Assembly: GCA_037013685.1 (NCBI GenBank)
Contig: CM072889.1
Span: 13,587,976-13,651,975 of the forward strand
Length of the DNA stretch: 64,000 nt
Source of the DNA: Acridotheres tristis
Taxonomy: Eukaryota; Chordata; Aves; Passeriformes; Sturnidae
Reading direction: 5' to 3'
In this document: one piece after another, positions 23,230 to 34,200 of the stretch
Position numbering within the stretch: position 1 is the stretch's first letter
How the letters are laid out: every line of letters starts with the position of its first letter
Position numbers and translations under genes: made by a program
The notes under the pieces: model-generated
Seen by the model: the letters and a program-made list of their open reading frames with translations, nothing else
What the model was told of the DNA's origin: nothing
Database searches by the model: none

Positions 23230-26172
23230 CTTAAATTTGGTAAAGGCATAGAGGGTGTTTCATGTAGCAGAACTCAAGCTGCAGGATTTGTTAAATTACA
23301 ATTAAGATTGCAGTTCAAGAGAAAAGGTTTCATTAAACACACAGTTCAATATCCAAACTTTAATAAATATCTATTCATAAAGTCACATAATTAATCCTAG
23401 AGCATTTCTTAGGATTCAAATAATGATTGCCTAGCAGCAAAAAATCATATTATTTTAATATCTAGCTGTAATTAAATTGGTTAATTAATTCTGTACTCTC
23501 ATTCTAAAAGAACTTCACTATGTATTTATAACATCATTGTGAAGCACTAACAATTTTTTTTCTTTATTATCTAAATATTATCTCGTTATCTCTTCCAGTT
23601 AAATCATGGTTCTTAAGGACCTCTTACACTTTTAAAAAGACTAACGAAAACTAAATTTCAGACAGGAAATTTACAGCCCACCTTTGAAATTTGTCAAGAA
23701 AGAAATCAGCACATTTCTTAAATATGTGTATTTCATCCTTAAAATAAGATTAATCATACTAAATAAATGTTGTTATTTGCAGTAGTCGATCACTTTAACA
23801 TCCTCACAGCTCCCAAGGTTCCAGCAAGAGCAGTAGAAGGGCAGAGCAAAGGCAGAAGCTGGGTAAGAGCTGGAGCAGGGCTGCAAGGGATGGGGAGTGA
23901 TCAACACGAGTTTTTATCCTGGAGGGAGATCCAGGAGGAGAGAGGAGAGGCATTCCCCGCCGTGGGGGCTGAGATAAGATTCCTCATTTATTTATTGACC
24001 CCAAGTGTTGGAGCCTGCAGTGCCATGTCAGCTCCTCTGTGCTTCAGGAGTCAGGCTGATCCCATCCTTTAAAGATGGAAAATGAGTTATTTCCCAAGGC
24101 AAAGTGTTCCATGGAAAGTGTGTTACCTCTGAGCAAGTGTTGCTCTGTTTGGTTTCCTAATAAATAAAAAAAACCAGATGTGTGCAAAACCTGGAACAGT
24201 TAATTCCGAAAAGCTTCGTGGCACTTGCCAGTGGATTGCCACATGTTCTCATCTTCCCTTTTCAGCCTAATTCCCATGAGGCAGGCAGAAGCTTCTGTGA
24301 TCCATTCACTTTTTTCTTTTTTTTTTTTTTAAGAATCCGTCAAGATAAGGACATTTTGTTTTACTTACAGAAGAGCAAGATGCATTTCCCAACATAAGCA
24401 CTGCAGTTTGTAAATTAATGGATTTTGTACTGAAATGTATACCAAGCCTCCCAAATCTCCCCTGAAAAACAAGATAAGAGAATCTATTTAAAGCTATTTT
24501 CTGGATCCCCTGTAGCCCCTCCCCTTCCCAAGAATTCAACCCTCAAGGTACAATGCTGATTTTCCTAAGAGCAGATGGAGGGCACCTGGAAATTGGAAGA
24601 AAAGAGCAAGTATCCACATGCAGAAGACTTTTTCATTTGTGTTGTTTAGATATCTTGTTTATTTGGAAATGGAATTGAATTGCATTAAACCAGTTTATCT
24701 ATCAGCCACTGGAATGCTCAAATATTGGCTGTATCTAATCCAAACTGGAGAGCCACTTCCAAATTAGCAGCCTTGAATCACTGATATTTAATACTGGATG
24801 TATTTTTTCTGGTTGAATGTATAGATCACACTCATTTATGCCATAAGAAGATGATTTCCTTTGCAGCTGGTGGTTCTGATTTTTGTGAGTAAAGGTTTAA
24901 CTCATAATGAAGCAGCAGTTCCTGGCTGCTCCAAACTGTCCTGTCTTGTTTGATGATCCAGTTTTCCTAAACTCAGCTTGCCATTTCCATGTGCTCATCT
25001 CAGCCTGAAGGGTAATGTAAAATAGGATTTCCTAAAACAAAAAGAAAGAAACTAATATCACAAAAATACAAATTTTGGGGCTAAGAATGGTTTATTTCTG
25101 TTTTGTTCAGTGCTTCCATTTAAGACAAGGACAGAAGCTGAAAGAACTGAGAGGGAAGGCTTATTCCAATAAATGTTCATATGCTGAGCTCTTGCTCAGT
25201 ATAGACCAAACACTCACTACTTATACAAATTAGATGTACTTCATTCTGTCAAGGTCTTGGCTAAGTAAATGTTGAGGCTGAAGCACGTAATAATATATTT
25301 CACACATTTCCATGACATATTATATAGATGAACCTGCACCGTGTACAAGAAAGTCACATATAAAATACACTCCAAACCATATAATTACATTTTAAATATT
25401 ATTTTTAAAATTTCATGCATAAAGTTACATACTACAAAAATTATCATCCTTTATTGCAAGCCTCAGGAGCGTATTTTATGTTTGTTGTTTTGAGGAAAAG
25501 CAAAATACCTTGAAGGGAGTATGAAGAGCTATAATTGCTCTCCTGTGCCCTTTCAGCTGTGAAAGGGCATCAGTAGGTTCCCCCACCCCCATTAACCCTG
25601 TCAGGGCTGTTCTGCAGGAGGATGGAGTGCAGGATGGGAAACAGTTTTTTTCCAGCACTCCCTTGGACTTCTGTGTCCAACAACCAGAACAACCCACAGA
25701 AATCACAGATGTCAGGTAGAGACACCTCCACTGCTCTTAAGGGACATAGACCTGCCTGCAGGGGGAGAAATCTTGATTAAAATATTTATATTAAGAAGAA
25801 AATTCTTCTTAGTATACAGTACTGAACCTGCAGGAAAACCTGGGAGCCCACAGAGCAACGCAGCTCTTCACAAGTCAGATGTCAGAGGGTCAGATAAGGG
25901 ATACTTTGCAAACCAAAGCTGCTTCACCAACCGATTTGCATTTTGAAAAAAGATTTTTTAAGAAGAGAGTGTACAGTACCAGTCAGTCTGTCCTTAGATC
26001 TGTGGGCTCAGCAATCTTTGGCAGAGGACTGAGGTAACCAGCTGGAGGCAGCAATATTTCTGCATTCCCCTCCACAATGTCCTTGTCAAATACAGGACTT
26101 GACTGTGGATGCACCATGTTCCTATAACATAATGATGGGATTATCTATCCGCAGAGCATAAGATCTGGTGTC

Positions 26173-26177
<5 letters not shown>

Positions 26178-26203
<26 letters not shown>

Positions 26204-26296
26204 TCCGGGACTGTGCATTGCCATGGCAGGGGGGTTGGAACTAGTTGATCATTAAAGGTCCCTTGCAGCCCAGACCATTCTGTGATTCTGTGACTG
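26178..26296 (+). mobile_element. CR1 LINE 3'-end fragment with a leading poly(T) tract
   Basis: A run of 27 T (26178-26204) is followed by about 90 bp typical of a bird CR1 3' end: GCCATGGCAGGGGGGTTGGA, an ACTAGTTGATC segment, AAAGGTCCCTTGCAGCCC, and CATTCTGTGATTCTGTGA at the terminus. CR1 copies are normally 5'-truncated, and only the last 90 bp are present. The poly(T) before it is not part of a normal CR1. Confidence 0.85.
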
Positions 26297-27439
26297 GTGG
26301 TGTTCTTTCCAGCCTTGTTTGGCACTTCTCTTTCATTGCTCCTGCCCAGCTTTTGACTTTCCTAAATAGATATTTCTTGAAGTGAATCTCCATCTGGCTT
26401 TTAGGCTCCCCTACCCAAGCTGCAGGAAGCAACAACTTCCTCTGAGATCCGGCTGCAGCAGGAAATTTGACGAATTTCTCTTTCCCTCCTCTCCTGTGCC
26501 CCTTAGCTATCAGTTTAGCTCAGAGGTCTAATATATATTGTAAAGAAGCCCATTTTTAGGGCAAAACTGAGAGGATAAACTTCCAGTCCCAAAGATTTTG
26601 AACCAAAGTTGTTGCATTTTCAGAGCTTTTCATCAGCACATGGCTGGAGAGCTGCTGCTTGAATGTGGAAAGCTCCAAAGGCAGTTGCTTTGAATTTATG
26701 TAAGTTACCTCTGTAATAGAAGAGGCGTAAGCTGCCCAGAGTACCTGTATCTGCTTGAGAGTAGTGTTTTGGTAACTCCTTCATTTACTATTTAATTTTC
26801 AATTGATTTATCAGGCAATTAAGCCAGCACAAATTATTTTTGTAGGTCACATTGTACACTGTCTCACATAAAATCGATTTATGTGATGAATATCTAAAGT
26901 TTTGAGATCCAGAGTTACTGTCCTGCTGAGGTTTCTGTGGCAAACCAGCTTGGCAGAGCTGTGTGGGTGCTTGGGGCAGTTCCCTGTGTGCCCCAGGTTG
27001 GTGTTGAAGCAGGACAGAGGTAAAAAGGGGGCTCCTTCAGTTTCTCTTCACTGAGCTGAACTGGCTGATTGCAGCATGAAGCAAAGGCTGGAGTCTGAAC
27101 AAGGATGCAGAAAAGTTCAGCAGAGGATGGTGGGAGGAAATTAGAAGTGCTTCTTTTGCTTACACAATACCACGTCCTTTGGGGCATTTGAAAATTCAGT
27201 CTTTCAGTGTCTGACTAAATGCATATTTGTTGTTTGGTTTTACTTTGTTCATTTGCTGCACTGGAACTAAGCCTACACTTATTTTGAAGCAAATGTGTCA
27301 TAGCTAATTCTGTTCATTGGTAATCTGGTCAGAAATCCTGTTTCCAAAGTTTAGAGCTGAGTTTTGTTCTATGCAGTTGGAATGAGTCAAAGGTTAGCAC
27401 TATAGTGGATAAATAATAGTATTTACAAACTCTTTTAAC

Positions 27440-27664
27440 TTCCTTCCTTCCTTCCTTCCTTCCTTCCTTCCTTCCTTCCTTCCTTCCTTCCTTCCTTCCT
27501 TCCTTCCTTCCTTCCTTCCTTCCTTCCTTCCTTCCTTCCTTCCTTCCTTCCTTCCTTCCTTCCTTCCTTCCTTCCTTCCTTCCTTCCTTCCTTCCTTCCT
27601 TCCTTCCTTCCTTCCTTCCTTCCTTCCTTCCTTCCTTCCTTCCTTCCTTTCTTCCTTCCTTCCT
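27440..27664. repeat. (TTCC)n microsatellite, about 225 bp
   Basis: About 56 units of TTCC with a single interruption (TTTC near 27648), continuing into looser pyrimidine-rich DNA to about 27720. It is a strict polypyrimidine/polypurine mirror repeat, so triplex (H-DNA) formation is possible. The minus-strand frame encoding a KEGR repeat is an artefact. Confidence 0.97.
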
Positions 27665-29216
27665 GTCTTTTCTTTCTCTTTCATCCTGTCTTGCTTCTTT
27701 TTTTCCTTTTCCCTTTGTTTTTTATCTGGCTGTGGGTTTGTTCCTAACCTGTTCCATAAAAGCACCGCTGGCAAATTGCCCTTCGGGAGCCCTGAAAGGC
27801 TGCTCACAGCAGAACAGGCTGCAGATTTCTGTCATCTGCACCCTCAGTGCACATCACTCGTGTTGTAGGATGACTTCAGGGGAAGTTTCCATTCTCTTAT
27901 ATCAATAAGATACTTCCTGTGTGACTTCAGACTCCTCTCCAGATTAATTTAGTCTCTGAGCCCAGCATGGTGCTGACCTCTGAGACAGAGGTACCTGCTT
28001 GTTAGAATCTGGGCTGGAACAACTGTGCTACTGTCTGATCACTGCTGGATCAGGAGGATCAAAATCCCACAGAAGAAGAAGACAGATTCTATGATTATTA
28101 ATCCTCAGTCAACTGAGACAGAAATTCAGGACTTCAGACTGCCTCCACTTTATACTGAACCTCCTCTAATGTCAGTGAGAAGTCTAAATGGAAACTGAAG
28201 CAGAAGACATCCTTTCTGTAGCATTTGTATTTCAATTTACTCATACCACAGAGAGGTACCTCAACACCTCATAAAGTATCTCTGAACTCACTACTGCCCA
28301 ATTATTTAATTTTGGTTAAGTGAAATATTACTCTGTTATTTAGTTTATACTTTCCTCATTCACAAATACAAAGTTTGTGTCAAAAGTCTTATTTTTATAT
28401 TATTTACATTCCTTATAATTCTTACAATTTTTTTTTACTTTAGATGATCCAATTCTGAGAACAAACATTTACCATAACTCTTCTGCAATATATTTCACTT
28501 ATTATAGTTTTTCTTACGGGATTTTGATGTAAATCCAGATAAAATTTGTTGCTTTTCCATTTTTAACAACAACTCTTTTTCATTTCCTCAGTTCAGCCAC
28601 TACAGTGCAATAAAACATAACTGAACTAATAACTCTGAGTAAACATGATAATAATGTATTCCAAATTTTTCACTCCTGGAAGTTTTGATTCATGCCCTAA
28701 TTTAGTTTCCATTGACGGGGATTTGGAGATACCCTTGAAGTTCCTGCAGAAATGTGTTTCTGTATAAATGTGTCTCTGCTCAGTTTGTATGCAAAGAATG
28801 GGCTGTGGCTGGAATATCAGGAATCCTGTAGGTCAGGATTAAAGGGCAATTGTCAGGGTTACCAGAGGCAGCCTATATTGCCTGTCTGTACTCTGCAGAG
28901 CTTTCTAGTAATTCGGTGTAATGAGGTCTGACACCTCCACAGTTCTTAAATAACACTTAGCGCCTAAACCACAGCCGTGTTTCATATATTCAGATCCCAA
29001 TGCAAATGTTAAAACAAAGTAAGAACCTCTGAGGAGTTTGAGTGGTGATGCAATTAAATGAAGTGAGTTTACAACAAATATAGTTTGTAATCCATAAATG
29101 TAAACATAAGTCCTATAAAATTGACTGAATTTCGAAAAGAAGTTTTGTCTTAATGCATGAATGAATTAATAAATATAACATTTATTTGGTTTTTAAAAGT
29201 ATTTCCTCCAGCAAAG

Positions 29217-29256
29217 TAATATCAGACCAACAGCTTTAATATCACACCAACAGCTA
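29217..29256. repeat. Two-copy tandem duplication of about 20 bp
   Basis: TAATATCAGACCAACAGCTT is followed directly by TAATATCACACCAACAGCTA, two mismatches apart. Confidence 0.75.
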
Positions 29257-29973
29257 AAACACAGCTGAGCTCCTGTGTGTTTAGTTGGTGTATTGTCAGA
29301 CCCCTCTCACGCTGAATTAAACCACCTTGGTGTGTGAGTTTCCTTATGTCAGGACTGCTAAGGAAAGGTATTAAAAGTATTAAGCCTTTCTAGAATAAAA
29401 CTGGTCAGTATTCACATCAAAGTGAAATTATATTGTTCCAGCTATTTTTTTTTCCCCTGTGATAGCCAACAAACTTTTAGGAATGGAGAGAAAACACTGG
29501 GAGTAGATACCGTCTCCTAATTTCAGTAGTCGGGACTCTTTTAGTCAAGCTGATCAATCTGAATCACTGATGTTTGAAAAATTGGACTGAGAGGGAGAAA
29601 AAAAAGTGAAAACAAACAAGCAAGCAAACAAAAAAACCTCTGCAATGCAGCAATTACAAAAAATCTAGAGGAAAAAGAGTTCAAAAAGAAAAGAAGGGGT
29701 TCCTAAATTCCTTGTTGGAGCACATGAACCTGAGTTAGGAGGTGCAAAGATAAACATTTCAAAGGAGGAAAGAGCAGGGGATTCTGCCTGCTGTGGGGCT
29801 GGTGATTTAGATGTTGGAGCTGAAAAAAGCTTCCAGGGAACAGAGGGTCATTGTGCCTGGAATGCAAAGGCATCCGCAGCTTTGCGGCGAGAAATGCCCG
29901 GGAGCCGCCGGAGCTCGCTCAGAGCCGCGCGTGGAACTCCGGGGAGGGGGAGCAGGAATGGGAGGAGGGAAGA

Positions 29974-30018
29974 TGGGAAAATGGGAAAATGGGAAAATGG
30001 GAAAATGGGAAAATGGGG
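29974..30018. repeat. (ATGGGAAA)n 8-mer array
   Basis: Five to six units of ATGGGAAA ending in a G4 run. Four or more GGG runs spaced by five bases satisfy the usual G-quadruplex pattern on the plus strand. Confidence 0.9.
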
Positions 30019-30349
30019 TTCACTGCGGACACCCCCTCTTGCAGAGTCAACGGGCAAGGTTCAGGAAAGATCAGGGTTTAAAACAGCGGAAGGGAAAAAC
30101 CAGCGAACTTCAGGAGATGAACTGAAGAGTTGCTTCAGGCAAGAAAAGCAGCACTTAGCTGAAATTTGAACAGCCTAGTGTGCATCCGAGCAAAGTTAAA
30201 ACAGCAGCCAGGACTCGGGAATAGGATTTGCACAGAGAGGTGGGAACGCAGCACCGCTCCGGAAAATAAGGAGCGAGATGGCAGCTGCTAAAGAAAAGTG
30301 AAGTGAATAAATGTAGAAAAAATCTTGTCTGCCTTGTATATTAAAGCTT

Positions 30350-30401
30350 TATAAATAGATAACCGCCCTTGTTTTGTCCCAGCCATTAAGTGACGCACGT
30401 G
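30350..30401 (+). promoter_or_regulatory. Candidate TATA-type core promoter
   Basis: TATAAATA at 30350-30357 (context CTTTATAAATAGATAAC) is followed 40 bp on by TGACGCA and CACGTG (30396-30401), at the left edge of CpG-rich DNA. The words are clear. Promoter use is inference, since TATA-like words are frequent in AT-rich DNA and E-boxes more often lie upstream of the TATA box. Confidence 0.25.
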
Positions 30402-30585
30402 GTGACTTCGGAGTGAGCGTTTTCTAAAACACACGAGTGGAAGGAAGTGGCAGAGGACGGAAGGAGGCGGGGGGAGAGGTGCGGGATCCACACCGCACCA
30501 GCGGCTCGGCTTCGTGCTGCCTGTCCAGAAACCTCCCGGGTCCGAGGGGGCCGGGCGGAGCGGGGATCCGCACGGCACACGGCCG

Positions 30586-30810
30586 CGGATGGGGACGGGA
30601 ACGGGATGGGGATGGGGATGAGGATGGGGATGAGGATGGGATGGGGATGAGGATGGGGATGGGGATGGGGATGGGGATGGGGATGGGGATGGGGATGGGG
30701 ATGAGGATGGGGATGGGGATGAGGATGGGGATGGGGATGGGGATGGGGATGGGGATGAGGATGGGGATGAGGATGGGGATGGGGATGGGGATGGGGATGG
30801 GGATGAGGAT
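30586..30810. repeat. (GGGGAT)n hexamer array
   Basis: About 225 bp of GGGGAT units mixed with GAGGAT variants in a semi-regular pattern. Runs of five to seven consecutive pure units give perfect G4-N2-G4 quadruplex motifs on the plus strand. It is translated on both strands as MGMG or PHPH/PIPI frames, which are artefacts. Confidence 0.95.
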
Positions 30811-31200
30811 TCCCGCTGCGAAGGGAACAGGAAGCGCTCGCACAGCACCGTGCTGGCGGCAGCACTCGGGTCGCACACCGAGCTCCCGGCGGCTTCTCCC
30901 GTTACCCTCGGGGACCGATGCGCACCCGGCCGGGCTCGCCGCGCCCGCGGGGAGAGTTTGGTTAACAAACGCAGACACCCCGGCAATGAAATGGCGCATC
31001 GGGGGGGCCCTGCATCTCCGGGCAACCTCACACGGGGCCAGAGAACCGGGGCTCTGCCCGAGGTCCCGCAGGTTTCCGTGAACCGGGGCCCGGTGCCGCA
31101 GCTGCTGCCCCTGCGGGAACAGTGCTGGGTTCAGCAGGACAGAGCCAGCAGCAGAGCGATTCGGGGCTCATGCATCGAACCACCCTAAGTTCAGTCATCA

Positions 31201-34200
31201 CAGAGTGATGTGCCCGCCTTTGCATCCCCTCCTGCCCGCTCTCTGTGAGTGGTTTAAAGTCTACCAGGGAGCTCTGAACCTCAGCAATTCATATTTACAT
31301 GGGGGGCAAAGAGGGGTGGGATGCATTTAAAAATTACTCAGTTCAAAGGTAGTGGCTGGTCTTTGCCTGTCTGTCAGATCTAAGAGGAGTGAGTGGATTT
31401 TCATGGAGGAATTTCATGGAAATTAAATCTCTACTGGAGTGATCCATTCAGCTCCTAAAGCTTCAGCCTAGTTTTGTATCCTGGATGAATGCCCTGCTGA
31501 ATAGCTTGGTGGGGATGCAAAAAGCCACCTTAAACTAGGGATTTTTCTTCTGCTAAATTGACTTCAAAGTAGTAATTAAACAATAGCTAGCTTAAAAAAA
31601 AAAATCAAGTTATAAGAAGCTATAGCACGAAATTACCCTATAGCTAGAGGCTGCATTTTATGGGAGGGAGGCAGGGATGGAGTATTCAAAATGGAGAAGT
31701 AACTGAGTAGAGGCAATTTGAGAGAAACAAAAATGGATGCAAGAAAGTAAAATTAATTGCACTGATTTGGACTTGTTGTGGTTTGTTCATTTCTTTTTAT
31801 TACAGCTGTACTATAATCGAGTCTGGAGCTCAGTAAGTGGAGGAAGGGGAGAGACTGCGGAATTGTTTGGGATATTTTAAGCAGAAGCATCCAGTTCAGG
31901 GGTGACAGGCTGAAGCAGCTTTCTGTGGCCTTTGTCCTATACTGTGTTTGAGGCTTGTCTTCTCCAGGCTGCACTACATAGGGCTGAGCCTGCACAGCTC
32001 AGTATTCATCTCTGCTTTTGTAAAGCAAAAACGGCGTTTGTGGCCAAGGGCAATCTTGCTGCCAATCTTCTCCCTCTTCCTCTGTCTCCCAGACCCACAA
32101 TCACAACTGCATTCATCTCTCTCTGTGATGATTTAGAAGCACATTTGACTTGAAGCTAAACCAAATGAAAACTAATCTCCTGCCTGACTCCCGTGGTGAA
32201 CTCTCCCTAATTCTCTCCTCTCCTGCAGTAAAACTCCCTCACTTGCCATTTGCTGATTTTAGTCCTTGGGGTCCTTGATCTCACATGCAGAATGTTGCCC
32301 AGCATTGCACCTTCTTCCATCATGCCTGTTCTGGAAGGAGGTCTCTGAAAGTTTATTATGTAATTTAATTTACAATCTCTTTGGAATGATTGGTTTGGTG
32401 GGTTTCATGGGTTTAAATGCTTTTGGGGCTTTATTCTTACAATATTGTTGTACAGACGATGTCACTGAATGAGCCATAGGAAGAATGGGAAATAAACACA
32501 AATTCAGCACTGTAACAGCTGCTAGATTTTCCATGTGTTTAAGGTAAGGCTTACTATTTTAAAATGAAAAGTCCAACACTGCACTTAATCTGATTAGCAC
32601 ATTTTTTTCATACTCCTGAGGTATTTCTGAGAATTAATGCTCAGGTTCAGACTATGGAAGCATGGCAGTGTACACTGGCAGAATCTGAACCACGGGTCTT
32701 TAAAATACTGTCCATCCCTTGACCTCTGACAAGTGAGACCGTGGTAAATGGTACTCCAGGTAATGACTTTATGGCCTTATTGAAGCTTACTGCCGTCCTT
32801 TGGCTAGACTATCAAGTTTAAGTGTTCCCAGTGTTCCAATGTTGTACTGTTAGTGTGATAGTTACTGTTAGAAGAAAGCTCTTAAAATATAATTTGCCAT
32901 TGTTACATTGCTTTTCAAATACATTTCACAGTCTATTTGTACTGAGAATTGCTTTTTGTTTTTTAATCTTAAATGTAATAGGTTGCTCATAACTGCAGTG
33001 CATTTCCATGAAGTGATGAGCTGAAAACTGGCAAGAACTGTTTGATGGAATATATAAAATCCTGGTGAGTTTTTAGCCCACACACAGATGCTTTTATTGT
33101 TACAAGCCTTTGCTATACCTGTCAGAAGGCTGGTTTCCTGCCAAGCAGTAGTTCTTGTGATAACTAAATTTTATCCTCTCCAAGATGATACGAGAGTATG
33201 AAGGCAACACATATTGCCAAAAGTACTGGAAATGGGAAAGCACTTTGGATAACACTGAGATGCCTCTGTGCTTCTGGCCAGGTAACAAATAGCAATACAC
33301 AAAGACTTTGCAGCAGCACTAATGTAATTTGCTGGAAAGTCCACAGTTTCAGTTCAGAAAACCGTGGAAGCTGCAATAAAACACAATGGCAATGTGTGTG
33401 TTTTGTTTACAGCTTTTCTGCCCGGCTGTTCCACACCATTCAAACAGACAATGTTGCTGGAGTGTGAAGTAATGAGAGCTCTGCAGGGTGGTTTGTATCA
33501 GCGGAGCTCAAAGCCAGCAGCTCTGGGACAAGATCTGGCAACAAGTCAGTCGTGTGTGGGTGTTGTGTGAGAGGTGATGATGGCTGATATTTAATGAATA
33601 ATCAGTAATCTCTTTCTCATAGGGAGAGCTTGGGGTTCTCAGAAAGTTTCCTTCTGGGGCCAGGTGGGTTTCCAGACAACAGACTGTCCTGGGCCACACA
33701 CCGAAATTGTCCTATTGTGCTTTGAAAAACCGCCTGAAAAAAATGTCTTCCCAAAGTTGTGTCAGTCCCAGCTGGGACTGTGTTGACGATGGAAGAGGGT
33801 TCCCTCCCCAGCCACAGATTGTCACTCCCAGGCTCAGGCAGAGCTGCTGGCCTAAAATTGGTCAGAACAGGTTGCTGAGCTGGTTATAAAAATAAAGATA
33901 CAGGCGATCATTCGCATCTCCTCTGGGAGTCAGAAGGATCTATATTCCTTGTGATAAAGGGTATAAACTCCACATTGGCAAAAGTCAAGTCCCAAATCCC
34001 ATACACAGATTATCCACCTCTTCTGAGGGAGCCTGACCAAAACTACGGACTGTTCTCTGAATGTCTTCACTCTGAAGGTCATTCTAACACCAATGTCTTA
34101 CACACGCTTTGCAGCTTTACCTGTCTCATGCAGGTATTCCCAGAGGACAGTCTGCAATGCCCCTGCCAGTACTCACAAACCAATGAACATCTGACAGTGA

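Larger units (their letters stand above)
19061..26177. other. Intergenic, AT-rich
   Basis: Long AT-rich stretch with no recognisable gene. It contains the two copies of a 175-bp repeat (20.67 and 23.06 kb) and a small GC-rich patch at about 21580-21770 that holds no recognisable exon. Confidence 0.6.
26297..29800. other. Intergenic, AT-rich
   Basis: No gene recognised. It contains the TTCC microsatellite at 27.44 kb and a small tandem duplication at 29.22 kb. Confidence 0.6.
29801..31200. other. Orphan GC-rich islet with G-rich repeats
   Basis: About 1.4 kb of raised GC content and CpG density in the gene desert, with AT-rich DNA on both sides. It contains an ATGGGAAA 8-mer array, a TATA-like box with a nearby E-box, a 225-bp GGGGAT hexamer array, and CpG-rich unique sequence at 30.8-31.1 kb. 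Frames on both strands cross the repeats and look like composition artefacts. It could be the promoter of an unannotated lncRNA or an enhancer; sequence alone does not decide. Confidence 0.5.

Noticed and set aside
27400..27807. 135-codon frame encoding a KEGR repeat
   Set aside because: Direct translation of the TTCC microsatellite on the minus strand.
30288..31081. Frames encoding MGMG, PHPH or PIPI repeats
   Set aside because: Translations of the GGGGAT hexamer array, present in both strands and several frames.
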